From: Treponema sp. C6A8
GTDB lineage: Bacteria > Spirochaetota > Spirochaetia > Treponematales > Treponemataceae
Assembly (NCBI RefSeq): GCF_000619925.1
Contig: NZ_JHVB01000001.1
Span: forward strand, 372,001 to 436,000
Length of the DNA: 64,000 bases
Direction of reading: 5' to 3'
Positions 16,551 to 24,166 of the stretch are shown here, piece by piece. Both the position numbers and the translations under genes were made by a program. The notes beneath the pieces were generated by a model. The model was not told the origin of the DNA. It searched no databases and worked only from the letters and a program-made list of their open reading frames with translations. Numbering within the stretch: the stretch's first letter is position 1; each line of letters begins with the position of its first letter.

Positions 16551-17515
16551 TATTCTTCACCTCCGTCTTTAGATCTTGAATAAACAATTGTGGTTTCAGG
16601 ATCCTTTTCTGCATCAAAAGTAAGCATTGCAGGTTTAGATTCCATATCTGCACCAGCCTGATATTCACCGTAGATTTCGTTGATATCTTTGATGAATTTG
16701 CGGTTAAGCAGATAGAGAGGAATGTTCTGAGGACAAACTCGTGAACATTCTCCGCAGTCTGTACAGCGGCCGGCAACATGCCATGCACGGATAATGTGGA
16801 AAAGATTTTCCTCAAAGTTTGTTTCTGCAACTTTCTGAGTTGTGTAAAGAGCGTTGTTATCAAATACACATTTTTCGCAGGTACAAGCCGGACATACGTT
16901 ACGGCATGCATTACAGCGGATACAGCGTGACATTTCGCCGCGCCAGAATTCAAAGCGCTGGTCTGGAGTCATAGCTTCAAGCTTTGCAACCATTTCCATG
17001 CGTTCTGTGTTTGGAGTAACTTCTTCATCTTCTTTTACACCAAGAAGTTCGTCACAAGAAACGTGTTTTTTGCCTTTGCATGAATCGCATACAGCTCCGC
17101 CGTCAAGAGTATCCTGGCAAGGAACTCCGATTGCATAAACATCAGAGCGGGTAATGCGGTTTTCTTTCAAAAGCTGAGTGAAAGAAAGTGAATCAGAAGG
17201 CTTTAAGAATACAAGAACAACTTCCTGAGGAATTGGGGCTTCAGCGGCATTTGGATCACGCTGTTTAGCCATTGTGTTGTTCATTCTTGTAGTGCTCTTC
17301 TTTACTTCAATTTCACGAGTAATTCTTACAAGATATTTAGAAAGATTTGCCTTACAGTCTTTGTTGAAAACAAATCCTTTATCAAGTTCTTCTGCAGAAG
17401 TGAATACGGCAGGAGTAATATCGTCTTCAAAAAGACCTTTCTGCCAGCCAACAACTTTCTGGACTTTTCCTTCTGCAAGTAATTCTTTTGCGCGAGCGAT
17501 TAATTTGTCTTGCAT
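16550..17515 (-). CDS. flxC: 4Fe-4S dicluster protein, FlxC-like
   Basis: 321-residue iron-sulfur protein with CIRCNACRNVCPACTCEKC and CTDCGECSRVCPQN near the C-terminus plus an N-terminal GVPCQDTLDGG / CDSCKGKKH segment. It has the same plan as the 353-residue neighbour and is probably an ancient duplicate. It overlaps the flxD gene by 16 nt and abuts flxB. Expected role: relay between FlxA and the HdrA-FlxD core. It lacks any visible flavin motif. Confidence 0.75.
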   Translation of the reverse strand: MQDKLIARAKELLAEGKVQKVVGWQKGLFEDDITPAVFTSAEELDKGFVFNKDCKANLSKYLVRITREIEVKKSTTRMNNTMAKQRDPNAAEAPIPQEVVLVFLKPSDSLSFTQLLKENRITRSDVYAIGVPCQDTLDGGAVCDSCKGKKHVSCDELLGVKEDEEVTPNTERMEMVAKLEAMTPDQRFEFWRGEMSRCIRCNACRNVCPACTCEKCVFDNNALYTTQKVAETNFEENLFHIIRAWHVAGRCTDCGECSRVCPQNIPLYLLNRKFIKDINEIYGEYQAGADMESKPAMLTFDAEKDPETTIVYSRSKDGGEE

Positions 17516-17946
17516 CGTAAATCCTCCAGACGTTTATTTTCACCAAGGGCTTTAATCTGTGCTACGAAATCGTTCATGATTCCGGCAAAGCGTACACCTT
17601 CGGCAGCAGAACACCATTCAACGCGTGTACGTTTCTTTTCAATACCAAGATAGTCCAGCATAGAGAAAAGAAGAGTCATACGACGGCGTGCAAAATAGTT
17701 TCCTGTAGAGTAGTGGCAGTCACCAGGGTGACATCCACAAAGGATAACTCCGTCAGCACCGCGCTGGAATGCACGAAGAATGAACATAGGGTTCAAGCGG
17801 CAAGAGCACGGAATGCGGATAATTTTTACGTTAGAAGGGTACTCAAGACGGTTATTACCGGCAAGGTCAGCACCCGCATAGGAACACCAGTTACAGCAGA
17901 AAGCTACAATCTTTGGCGTCCATTCTTTATTAGTGTTTTCACTCAT
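17500..17946 (-). CDS. flxD: MvhD/FlxD-type [2Fe-2S] electron-transfer subunit
   Basis: 148-residue protein of the MvhD family, which in methanogens links hydrogenase to HdrA. Conserved motifs are FCCNWCSYAGAD at the N-terminus, RIPCSCR, CGCHPGDCHY and WCSAAEG. Its position directly after hdrA fits a physical HdrA-MvhD contact. Start ATG follows hdrA by 18 nt. Confidence 0.88.
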   Translation of the reverse strand: MSENTNKEWTPKIVAFCCNWCSYAGADLAGNNRLEYPSNVKIIRIPCSCRLNPMFILRAFQRGADGVILCGCHPGDCHYSTGNYFARRRMTLLFSMLDYLGIEKKRTRVEWCSAAEGVRFAGIMNDFVAQIKALGENKRLEDLRCKTN

Positions 17947-17964
17947 AAATCATTTCTTCAGTTA

Positions 17965-19977
17965 TTAGAGAACTGAATCAACCTCCGCCAAGATTTGTTT
18001 GTTGCTGAATCCAAGAAGATCCATAGCACCAGAAGGGCAGGCAACTGTACAAGCACCACAACCATGACACATAGCAGTATTTACCTGTGATACATGACGA
18101 GTGATTGTAGTTCTGTTTGGACCACGGAAATCCTTATCAACATAAGAGATTGCACCGTAAGGACAAACGTTAGCACACTGACCGCATCCGTTACACATGT
18201 TTTCATTTGGATTTGCAGTACATGGATTGTTCTTAAGCTTATCTTTAACCAGAAGACAGATTGCCTTAGCAGCAGCTCCCGAAGACTGAGCTACAGTTTC
18301 AGGAATATCTTTTGGACCCTGACAGCATCCTGCAAGGAAGATACCGGCTGTAGGAGATTCTACAGGACGGAGTTTTGCATGTGCTTCAAGGAAGAAGTCG
18401 TTGTTATCCATAGATGTTGTAAGCATAGTTGCCAGTGGGCGGGCAGACTTGTCTGCTTCAATAGAAGCTGCAAGAACTACCATATCAGCCTTGATGTGAA
18501 CCTGTTTGTTCAAAATCAAATCTGAGCCCTGAACATCTAATGTACCGTCAGAAAGCGGAGTAACTTTTCCTACCTGACCCTTGATGTAGTGAACTCCGTA
18601 CTGTTCAACGGCACGGCGGTAGAATTCATCAAAGTTTTTACCAGGAGTACGAACATCAATATAGAATACAGTGATGTTTGTATCAGGGTAATGATCGCGG
18701 GTAAGAATTGCGTGTTTTGCTGTGTACATACAGCAGATTTTAGAGCAGTATTCGTGACCTTTTGTTGAATCTGCAGAGCAGCGTGAACCTACACACTGTA
18801 CGAATACAATGTTCTTTGGTTCTTTTCCGTCTGATGGGCGGAGAAGGTGACCGTTTGTAGGACCAGATGCGTTACAAAGGCGTTCAAATTCAAGTGAAGA
18901 AACAACATCAGGACTCTGGCTGTAAGCATATTCATCGAATTTTTCGAGAGAAATAGGATTATAACCAGTTGCTACGATGATTGCACCGTATTTTTCTGTA
19001 AGAGTTGTTTCCTTCTGGTTGAAGTTAATAGCTCCGGCTGCACAAGCCTTTTCACAGAAACCACAAACATTGTCTTTTCCGTTTTTAAGACCCTTCATGT
19101 GCAGACAGTAATCGGCGCTGATAGCTGCAACCTTTGGAACTGCCTGAGCAAAAGGAATATCGATTGCTTTTCTTGTATTAAGATTAAGGTTAAAGCTGTT
19201 TGGAACCTTTTTGTTAGGACATTTTTCGATACATGCACCACAACCTGTACATTTGTCTTCATCAACAAAGCGAGGGTGACGTTTAATGTCTACTTCAAAG
19301 TTTCCGATATAACCGCGTACACCACAAACTTCTGAGTAAGAAAGAATGCGGATGTTAGGGTTCTGGCTTACTTCTGTCATCTTAGGTGTTACGATACAAG
19401 AAGCACAGTCAAGGGTTGGGAAAGTTTTATCAAGCTTAGCCATTTTACCGCCGACTGTGTAATCTTTTTCTACGATATCAACAGGGAAGCCTGCATCAGC
19501 AATGTCCAATGCAGCAGTAATACCTGCAATACCGCCACCGATTACCAAAGCGCGCTTTGTCATCGGAGTTTCACCTTCGATAAGAGGTGTATCCAGAATT
19601 GTTTTTGCAATTGCAGCTTTACCAAGTGCGATTGCTTTTTCTGTTGCGTCGCCCATATCTTTCATAACCCATGAACACTGTTCACGGATGTTGGCAACTT
19701 CAACTTTATAAGGGTTCAAACCTGCACGTTCAGCACATGAACGGAAGGTTTTTTCATGCATACGTGGAGAACAAGAACACAAAACTACACCTGTAAGGCC
19801 AAGTTCGTGAATCTTGTCTTCAATCATTTTCTGTCCGGCAGAAGAACACATGTATGTGTAGTTTGTAGAGTAAACAACACCGTTTACTTTTCCAAGCTCT
19901 TCTGCAACTTTTGCTACGTCAACTGTACCGGCAATATTAGTACCGCAGTGACATACGAAAACACCAATTTTTTCCAT
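17965..19977 (-). CDS. hdrA: HdrA-type flavoprotein, candidate electron-bifurcating subunit
   Basis: 670-residue iron-sulfur flavoprotein. The N-terminal domain has FVCHCGTN and LCSCSPRMHEKTF. The FAD-binding Rossmann motif LVIGGGIAGITAALDIA lies around residues 144-160, with a DCASC stretch after it. Ferredoxin motifs occur at CTGCGACIEKCP and CGFCEKAC in the middle, and at CNGCGQCANVCP and CHGCGACTVACP at the C-terminus. In methanogen HdrABC-MvhAGD the HdrA flavin splits electron pairs between ferredoxin and the HdrB branch; the same role here is inference. Length matches single-unit HdrA. Confidence 0.9.
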   Translation of the reverse strand: MEKIGVFVCHCGTNIAGTVDVAKVAEELGKVNGVVYSTNYTYMCSSAGQKMIEDKIHELGLTGVVLCSCSPRMHEKTFRSCAERAGLNPYKVEVANIREQCSWVMKDMGDATEKAIALGKAAIAKTILDTPLIEGETPMTKRALVIGGGIAGITAALDIADAGFPVDIVEKDYTVGGKMAKLDKTFPTLDCASCIVTPKMTEVSQNPNIRILSYSEVCGVRGYIGNFEVDIKRHPRFVDEDKCTGCGACIEKCPNKKVPNSFNLNLNTRKAIDIPFAQAVPKVAAISADYCLHMKGLKNGKDNVCGFCEKACAAGAINFNQKETTLTEKYGAIIVATGYNPISLEKFDEYAYSQSPDVVSSLEFERLCNASGPTNGHLLRPSDGKEPKNIVFVQCVGSRCSADSTKGHEYCSKICCMYTAKHAILTRDHYPDTNITVFYIDVRTPGKNFDEFYRRAVEQYGVHYIKGQVGKVTPLSDGTLDVQGSDLILNKQVHIKADMVVLAASIEADKSARPLATMLTTSMDNNDFFLEAHAKLRPVESPTAGIFLAGCCQGPKDIPETVAQSSGAAAKAICLLVKDKLKNNPCTANPNENMCNGCGQCANVCPYGAISYVDKDFRGPNRTTITRHVSQVNTAMCHGCGACTVACPSGAMDLLGFSNKQILAEVDSVL

Positions 19978-19991
19978 TTTCTATGCCACTC

Positions 19992-20387
19992 CTATTTCTT
20001 ATATTTTCTGAATGCGCTCATTACAGCCTGCTGAGGCATATCGTCATCCAGATAATTAGGTACATCCTCAGCTTCAAGGTGATGAGGACCGCGCTGACGC
20101 TCAACAAAAAGACGTACAGCTTCAATAAGTTTTGCAGGTTCAACCTGACGTGGACAGCGTTCAAGACAGGCAAAGCAAGAAAGACAAGCGTACATTGACT
20201 TCGACTTCAAAAGTGGTTCAATTTCGCCGTTTTCTACCATCTGAACAAACTGATGTGGATGATATTCCATAGAATCATAGTTAGGGCAGGTGCCTGAACA
20301 CTTACCGCAAACCATACATTTCTTTGGGTTTACACCGCTGATTGAAAGAATGCTTTTTTTAGCTGCTTCGATTTCTGAAGGTAACAT
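19992..20387 (-). CDS. hdrC: HdrC-type ferredoxin subunit
   Basis: 131-residue protein with two [4Fe-4S] motifs: C24, C27, C30, C34 (CMVCGKCSGTCP) and C68, C71, C74, C78 (CLSCFACLERCP). This is the standard HdrC arrangement that wires HdrA to HdrB. It shares one base with the hdrB stop. Confidence 0.92.
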   Translation of the reverse strand: MLPSEIEAAKKSILSISGVNPKKCMVCGKCSGTCPNYDSMEYHPHQFVQMVENGEIEPLLKSKSMYACLSCFACLERCPRQVEPAKLIEAVRLFVERQRGPHHLEAEDVPNYLDDDMPQQAVMSAFRKYKK

Positions 20388-21181
20388 TATTCAGCCTCCT
20401 TTAATCCAAGAGCTTCAGCAAGCAGTTCTGTAAAGTAAATTACATCGAGTTTGCTATTGCCTTTGTTTTTTGTAAGATTGTATTTACAAAGCGGGCAGCT
20501 TGTTACAAGGAAGTCTGCTCCCATATCCTCTGCGTTAGCAAGAATTTTTTCTGTGCGTGACTTTGGAATAGAAGCGTCTTCGAACATTGTGTAAGCGCCG
20601 CAACATTCGTTTCTCTGTGAGTAAATGACAGGAGTTCCACCGATAGCCTTGATAAAATCTTCAAGAAGCTGTGGATTCTCCGGATCATCAAGCTGAAGAA
20701 CTTTGCCGGGACGTAAAAGAAGACATCCGTAATAAGCACCAATTTTTTTGCCAGTAAATGGCTTTTTAACTGCTGCCTTTACCTTGTCCCAGCCGATGAC
20801 GTCGCGAAGAACTTCAAGATAATGAAGAACTTTTGTTTCTCCATGATACTCGATTTCGTCGTGAGCCAGATAATTGTTCACCTTGAGAATAACGTTTTCA
20901 TCATTCTGCATGTCATCGTTAACCTGTTTGATAACGTTGTAGCATGCAGAACAAAGTGTAACTAAATCCTGTTTAGCATCGCGGGCATTTGCCAGAGCGC
21001 GAACCGAAGGAAGCTTTGTAGCTATTTCGTCTTTTGCAAGCGGATATTCACCGCCGCAGCACTGCCATTCAGGAATTTCTTCAAGTGTGAAACCCAATGC
21101 TTCCGCAGATGCACGTGCATATTTATCAAGGTCAATAGCCTTGTTTTTCAGCGTACATCCAGGAAAATATGAATAATTCAT
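20387..21181 (-). CDS. hdrB: HdrB-type CCG-domain subunit
   Basis: 264-residue protein with two complete cysteine-rich CCG domains: C9-x31-C41C42-x34-C77xxC80 and C153-x39-C193C194-x34-C229xxC232. In methanogen HdrB these hold two noncubane [4Fe-4S] clusters that reduce a disulfide. Both sets of ligands are intact. The terminal electron acceptor here may be FrdB/FrdA rather than a heterodisulfide. First gene of the run; AGGAG lies 5 nt before the ATG. Confidence 0.92.
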   Translation of the reverse strand: MNYSYFPGCTLKNKAIDLDKYARASAEALGFTLEEIPEWQCCGGEYPLAKDEIATKLPSVRALANARDAKQDLVTLCSACYNVIKQVNDDMQNDENVILKVNNYLAHDEIEYHGETKVLHYLEVLRDVIGWDKVKAAVKKPFTGKKIGAYYGCLLLRPGKVLQLDDPENPQLLEDFIKAIGGTPVIYSQRNECCGAYTMFEDASIPKSRTEKILANAEDMGADFLVTSCPLCKYNLTKNKGNSKLDVIYFTELLAEALGLKEAE

Positions 21182-21226
21182 ACTTGCTCCTATAAATGTA
21201 TAAAACTATTTAATTTGCTCTAATTA

Positions 21227-21291
21227 GGCCGTATAAAAATACGGCCGTGATAATTTAGATAGGTAAACCTAAAAATTGCTCCCGCAATTTT
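21227..21291. repeat. Cluster of three small perfect hairpins upstream of hdrB
   Basis: Between fumC and hdrB lie an 8-bp stem GGCCGTAT/ATACGGCC (21227-21246, loop AAAA), a 4-bp stem TAGG/CCTA with loop TAAA (21260-21271) and an 8-bp stem AAAATTGC/GCAATTTT (21272-21291, loop TCCC). No U-tract follows on the minus strand. Confidence 0.7.
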
Positions 21292-21321
21292 CTTAACGGT
21301 TTGCTATCAATCAAGAAAAAA

Positions 21322-22722
21322 CTAGTTTTTTCTCTCACCCTGTGGATAAGCCATGCTCTCAGGCTTAAATACTTCATCAAACTTTTCAGCTGTGAGGAAG
21401 CCTAAACCTACGCAGGCATCTTTAAGGGAAATGTTTTCATCAAAAGCCTTGTGAGCTGTCTTTGCAGCGTTCTCATAACCAATGTATGGGTTCAATGCAG
21501 TAACAAGCATCAAAGAGTTGTAGAGGTTGTGGTGCATCTTTTCTTTGTTTGCTTTGATACCAACAGCACAGTTCTTGTTAAATGAGAGCATAGCCTCTGC
21601 CAGAAGGCGTGCAGACTGAATGAAGTTGTAAGCAATCACAGGCATGAATACGTTCAATTCAAAGTTACCCTGTGATGCAGCAAAGCCTACAGCTGCGTCG
21701 TTACCCATTACCTGAACTGCAACCATTGTTACAGCTTCACACTGAGTTGGATTTACTTTACCAGGCATGATAGAAGAACCCGGTTCATTTTCTGGAATGT
21801 GGATTTCTCCAAGACCGTCACGAGGACCAGATGCAAGCCAGCGGACATCGTTAGCGATTTTCATCATATCTGCTGCAAGAGCCTTGATGGCACCGTGAGC
21901 GAATACGAGTTCATCTTTTGATGTAAGGGCGTGGAACTTGTTAGGAGCTGTAATAAAATCCTTGCCAGTCAATTTTGATACAGCTTCTGCAACTTTTGAA
22001 TCGAAGCCTTTTGGAGCATTCAATCCTGTACCAACTGCAGTTCCGCCTAAAGCCAGCTGCTTAAGATATGGAAGTGAAGAAGCCAGCATTTCCTTGTCAC
22101 GTTCAAGTGAAGTTCTCCATCCGCTGATTTCCTGGTCAAAGGAAATAGGAACTGCATCCTGAAGGTGAGTACGTCCAGATTTAACGATGCCTTCGTTTTC
22201 TTTTTCAAGCTTTTTGAAGGTAGCCACCAGAGTATCAATTGCAGGGAAGAGCTTGTCTTCGATTACGCTTACAGCAGAGATGTGCAGTGCTGTAGGGAAT
22301 GTGTCGTTAGATGACTGGCTCATATTGATATCATCATTAGGATGACACAATTTTTTGCCGGCAATCTCGTTGGCACGGTTTGCAATTACTTCATTGGCAT
22401 TCATGTTAGACTGTGTACCGGAACCTGTCTGCCATACAACAAGAGGGAAGTGATCATTGAGGCTGCCTGAAATTACTTCGTCACAAGCCTGAGAAATTGC
22501 CTTGAGTTTTTCATCAGTCATTTTCTCTGGTTTGAGGGCGTTGTTAGCAATTGCAGCAGCCTTCTTAAGATAGCCGAATGCCTTTGTAATCTCGCGAGGC
22601 ATTGTTTCAATTCCTACGCCGATTTCAAAGTTTTCATGGCTACGCTCAGTCTGAGCTCCCCAGTACTTGTCTGCAGGAACTTTGACTTCTCCCATTGAAT
22701 CGTGTTCAATTTTGTATTCCAT
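21322..22722 (-). CDS. fumC: Fumarate hydratase, class II
   Basis: Iron-independent fumarase interconverting malate and fumarate. 466 residues, close to the usual 460-467. Motifs: TGSGTQSNMNANEVIANRA, SSNDTFPTALH, GRTHLQDAVPI and the signature GSSIMPGKVNPTQ near residue 315. An aspartase would share these motifs, but the overall similarity to FumC and the position between malate dehydrogenase and fumarate reductase favour fumarase. An AGGA lies ~11 nt upstream of the ATG. Confidence 0.93.
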   Translation of the reverse strand: MEYKIEHDSMGEVKVPADKYWGAQTERSHENFEIGVGIETMPREITKAFGYLKKAAAIANNALKPEKMTDEKLKAISQACDEVISGSLNDHFPLVVWQTGSGTQSNMNANEVIANRANEIAGKKLCHPNDDINMSQSSNDTFPTALHISAVSVIEDKLFPAIDTLVATFKKLEKENEGIVKSGRTHLQDAVPISFDQEISGWRTSLERDKEMLASSLPYLKQLALGGTAVGTGLNAPKGFDSKVAEAVSKLTGKDFITAPNKFHALTSKDELVFAHGAIKALAADMMKIANDVRWLASGPRDGLGEIHIPENEPGSSIMPGKVNPTQCEAVTMVAVQVMGNDAAVGFAASQGNFELNVFMPVIAYNFIQSARLLAEAMLSFNKNCAVGIKANKEKMHHNLYNSLMLVTALNPYIGYENAAKTAHKAFDENISLKDACVGLGFLTAEKFDEVFKPESMAYPQGERKN

Positions 22723-22737
22723 ATATTTTTAATCCTT

Positions 22738-22768
22738 TAAAAGAAAATGCACCCTTGAGTGCATTTTC
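22738..22768 (-). terminator. Hairpin between mdh and fumC (partial terminator)
   Basis: Minus-strand 10-bp perfect stem GAAAATGCAC/GTGCATTTTC (22743-22752 with 22759-22768) followed by TTTT. Likely a partial terminator after mdh that lets some transcripts reach fumC. Confidence 0.7.
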
Positions 22769-22780
22769 AGTTTTTACAAG

Positions 22781-23722
22781 TTAGAATTTCAGCTGCTTGA
22801 TAACGTCTTTAAGACAGTCAGCACTGTGTTTGAGTGATGCAATTTCTGCATCTGTAATTGGTGCTACGATGTGTGAAGCAACGCCTTTTCTTCCAACGAT
22901 ACATGGAATAGAAAGACATACATCACTGATTCCATATTCACCATTAAGCATTGTAGAAACAGTAAGCATAGAATCTGTTTCATAATCCAATGCTTCACAC
23001 AAAGTTGCAGTTGTAATACCAATTGCGTAGTTTGTGCATTTTTTAGCAGCGATGATGATTCCGCCTGATTTACGGATGTAATCTTCAACATCGTCTTTAT
23101 TGAAATCAGAAAGGGAAAGTCCCTGAGCTGATTTTGCAAAAGTTTCTACAGGTACAGAACCGATGTTTGCAAGTGACCAAGGAACAAAAGATGAATCTCC
23201 GTGTTCACCGAATACGTATCCGTGAACGTTTTCCTGAGCTACTTTGTAAGTTTCTGCGATGCGGGCACGGAAGCGGGCTGTATCAAGCATAGTACCAGTA
23301 CCAATGATGTGGTCAGCAGGAATGCCTGAAGTTTTTACAAACTGATATGTAAGAATATCAACAGGGTTTGCTACGATAACGTAAAGAGCGTTAGGAGCAG
23401 CCTTTGTGATTTCAGGAATAATTGATTTAGTGATGTCAACATTTGTCTGGGCAAGATCAAGGCGCGACTGACCAGGCTTTCTTGCTACACCAGAAGTAAG
23501 AACTACGATGTCTGAACCTTTTGCATCATTATAATCACCATCGTGAATATAAACAGGTCCGATAAATGGTGTACCCTGACGGATATCCATTGCTTCACCC
23601 ATAGCGCGGTCTTTAGCGATATCAATGAGTACAATCTCAGAAGCAAGCTGTCTTAAAGTCAATGCGTAAGCAATTGTAGAACCAACCTGTCCTGCGCCAA
23701 TAATAGTAATCTTGTTTGACAT
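22781..23722 (-). CDS. mdh: Malate dehydrogenase of the LDH-like group
   Basis: NAD-dependent 2-hydroxyacid dehydrogenase of 313 residues. Rossmann motif GAGQVGSTIAYAL at the N-terminus, catalytic GEHGDSSF, and GTGTMLDTARFR. In the substrate loop, the position of LDH Gln102 is Arg (GVARKPGQSR), the residue that defines malate dehydrogenases; Q102R is known to convert LDH to MDH. Context with fumC and frdAB supports oxaloacetate-to-malate reduction. Automated annotation may call it L-lactate dehydrogenase. The ATG at 23722 has AAGGAG 8 nt upstream; an ATG two codons earlier is too close to it. Confidence 0.8.
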   Translation of the reverse strand: MSNKITIIGAGQVGSTIAYALTLRQLASEIVLIDIAKDRAMGEAMDIRQGTPFIGPVYIHDGDYNDAKGSDIVVLTSGVARKPGQSRLDLAQTNVDITKSIIPEITKAAPNALYVIVANPVDILTYQFVKTSGIPADHIIGTGTMLDTARFRARIAETYKVAQENVHGYVFGEHGDSSFVPWSLANIGSVPVETFAKSAQGLSLSDFNKDDVEDYIRKSGGIIIAAKKCTNYAIGITTATLCEALDYETDSMLTVSTMLNGEYGISDVCLSIPCIVGRKGVASHIVAPITDAEIASLKHSADCLKDVIKQLKF

Positions 23723-23912
23723 ATGCATGTCTCCTTAAACAAAAATATGATTAAACCAATATTAATTCGATTTGAGTATTGTTTAAAAAAAATCGCAATT
23801 TTTCCCACAATACTATTGAAATATAATAAACCCTTTTGTGGATTTTGTGAATAAGAAACTTCCTTTTTTATATTTGAATTTATAGAAGATATGATAAAAA
23901 TATTTGTTAGCC

Positions 23913-23925
23913 AGAGCGGATGAAG
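23913..23925. repeat. Direct repeat of the tRNA-Gly 3' end
   Basis: AGAGCGGATGAAG occurs at 23913-23925 and again at 23982-23994, where it spans the 3' end of the tRNA gene. The copies are 69 bp apart. It looks like a remnant attachment site or a partial tRNA duplication. Confidence 0.6.
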
Positions 23926-23944
23926 ACAAAATGCAATATGTTAA

Positions 23945-23973
23945 AATAAAAAAGCTTCCTTATTCAGGAAGCT
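23945..23973 (-). terminator. Terminator of tRNA-Gly
   Basis: Minus-strand stem AGCTTCCT/AGGAAGCT (23953-23960 with 23966-23973, 5-nt loop) followed by a run of U, 10 nt downstream of the mature tRNA end. Confidence 0.9.
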
Positions 23974-23983
23974 CTGTTTTAAG

Positions 23984-24056
23984 AGCGGATGAAGGGAGTC
24001 GAACCCTCGTCATCAGCTTGGAAGGCTGAGATAATAAGCCGTTATATGACATCCGC
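23984..24056 (-). tRNA. tRNA-Gly(UCC)
   Basis: A 73-nt cloverleaf on the minus strand. The acceptor stem GCGGATG pairs with CATCCGC and the discriminator base is U. The anticodon stem TCAGC/GCTGA encloses loop CTTCCAA with anticodon TCC; the T-loop is GTTCGAC. CCA is not encoded. It has its own promoter upstream and terminator downstream. The anticodon reads GGA/GGG glycine codons. Confidence 0.95.
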
Positions 24057-24094
24057 AAAAGTTATCAGTGACTTACTGTCGCTTGATGTTTAAT

Positions 24095-24123
24095 ATATTA
24101 TATTTTTGACGAATTTTGGTCAA
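24095..24123 (-). promoter_or_regulatory. Promoter of tRNA-Gly
   Basis: Minus-strand TTGACC (24118-24123), 17-nt spacer, TAATAT (24095-24100). The predicted start lies about 30 nt before the mature tRNA 5' end. Confidence 0.7.
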
Positions 24124-24128
24124 TAGGG

Positions 24129-24166
24129 AAAGGGCAAAAATTTTGAATTTTTTGCCCTTTTTTTTT
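24129..24166 (+). terminator. Hairpin at the 3' end of the chemoreceptor gene, canonical only on the plus strand
   Basis: A 12-bp A/T-flanked stem (24129-24140 with 24149-24160, 8-nt loop) is followed by TTTTTT on the plus strand, reaching the mcp stop codon. On the minus strand, the direction of mcp, the stem is followed by CCC. It probably still ends mcp, and may also block antisense transcripts coming from the tRNA side. Confidence 0.6.

Larger units (their letters stand above)
23723..23983. other. Intergenic region upstream of mdh
   Basis: AT-rich spacer without a plausible gene. It contains the tRNA-Gly terminator (23945-23973), a 13-bp copy of the tRNA 3' end (23913-23925), and a GTATTG...CAATAC inverted repeat (about 23776-23812) that could be an operator for mdh. 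I could not settle on one mdh promoter. Confidence 0.5.

Noticed and set aside
22781..23722. L-lactate dehydrogenase
   Set aside because: Arg occupies the specificity position and the neighbours are fumarase and fumarate reductase; LDH activity is not excluded but less likely.
23913..23925. A second, truncated tRNA-Gly gene
   Set aside because: Only 13 bp match the 3' end; no acceptor partner, anticodon stem or D-arm is present.
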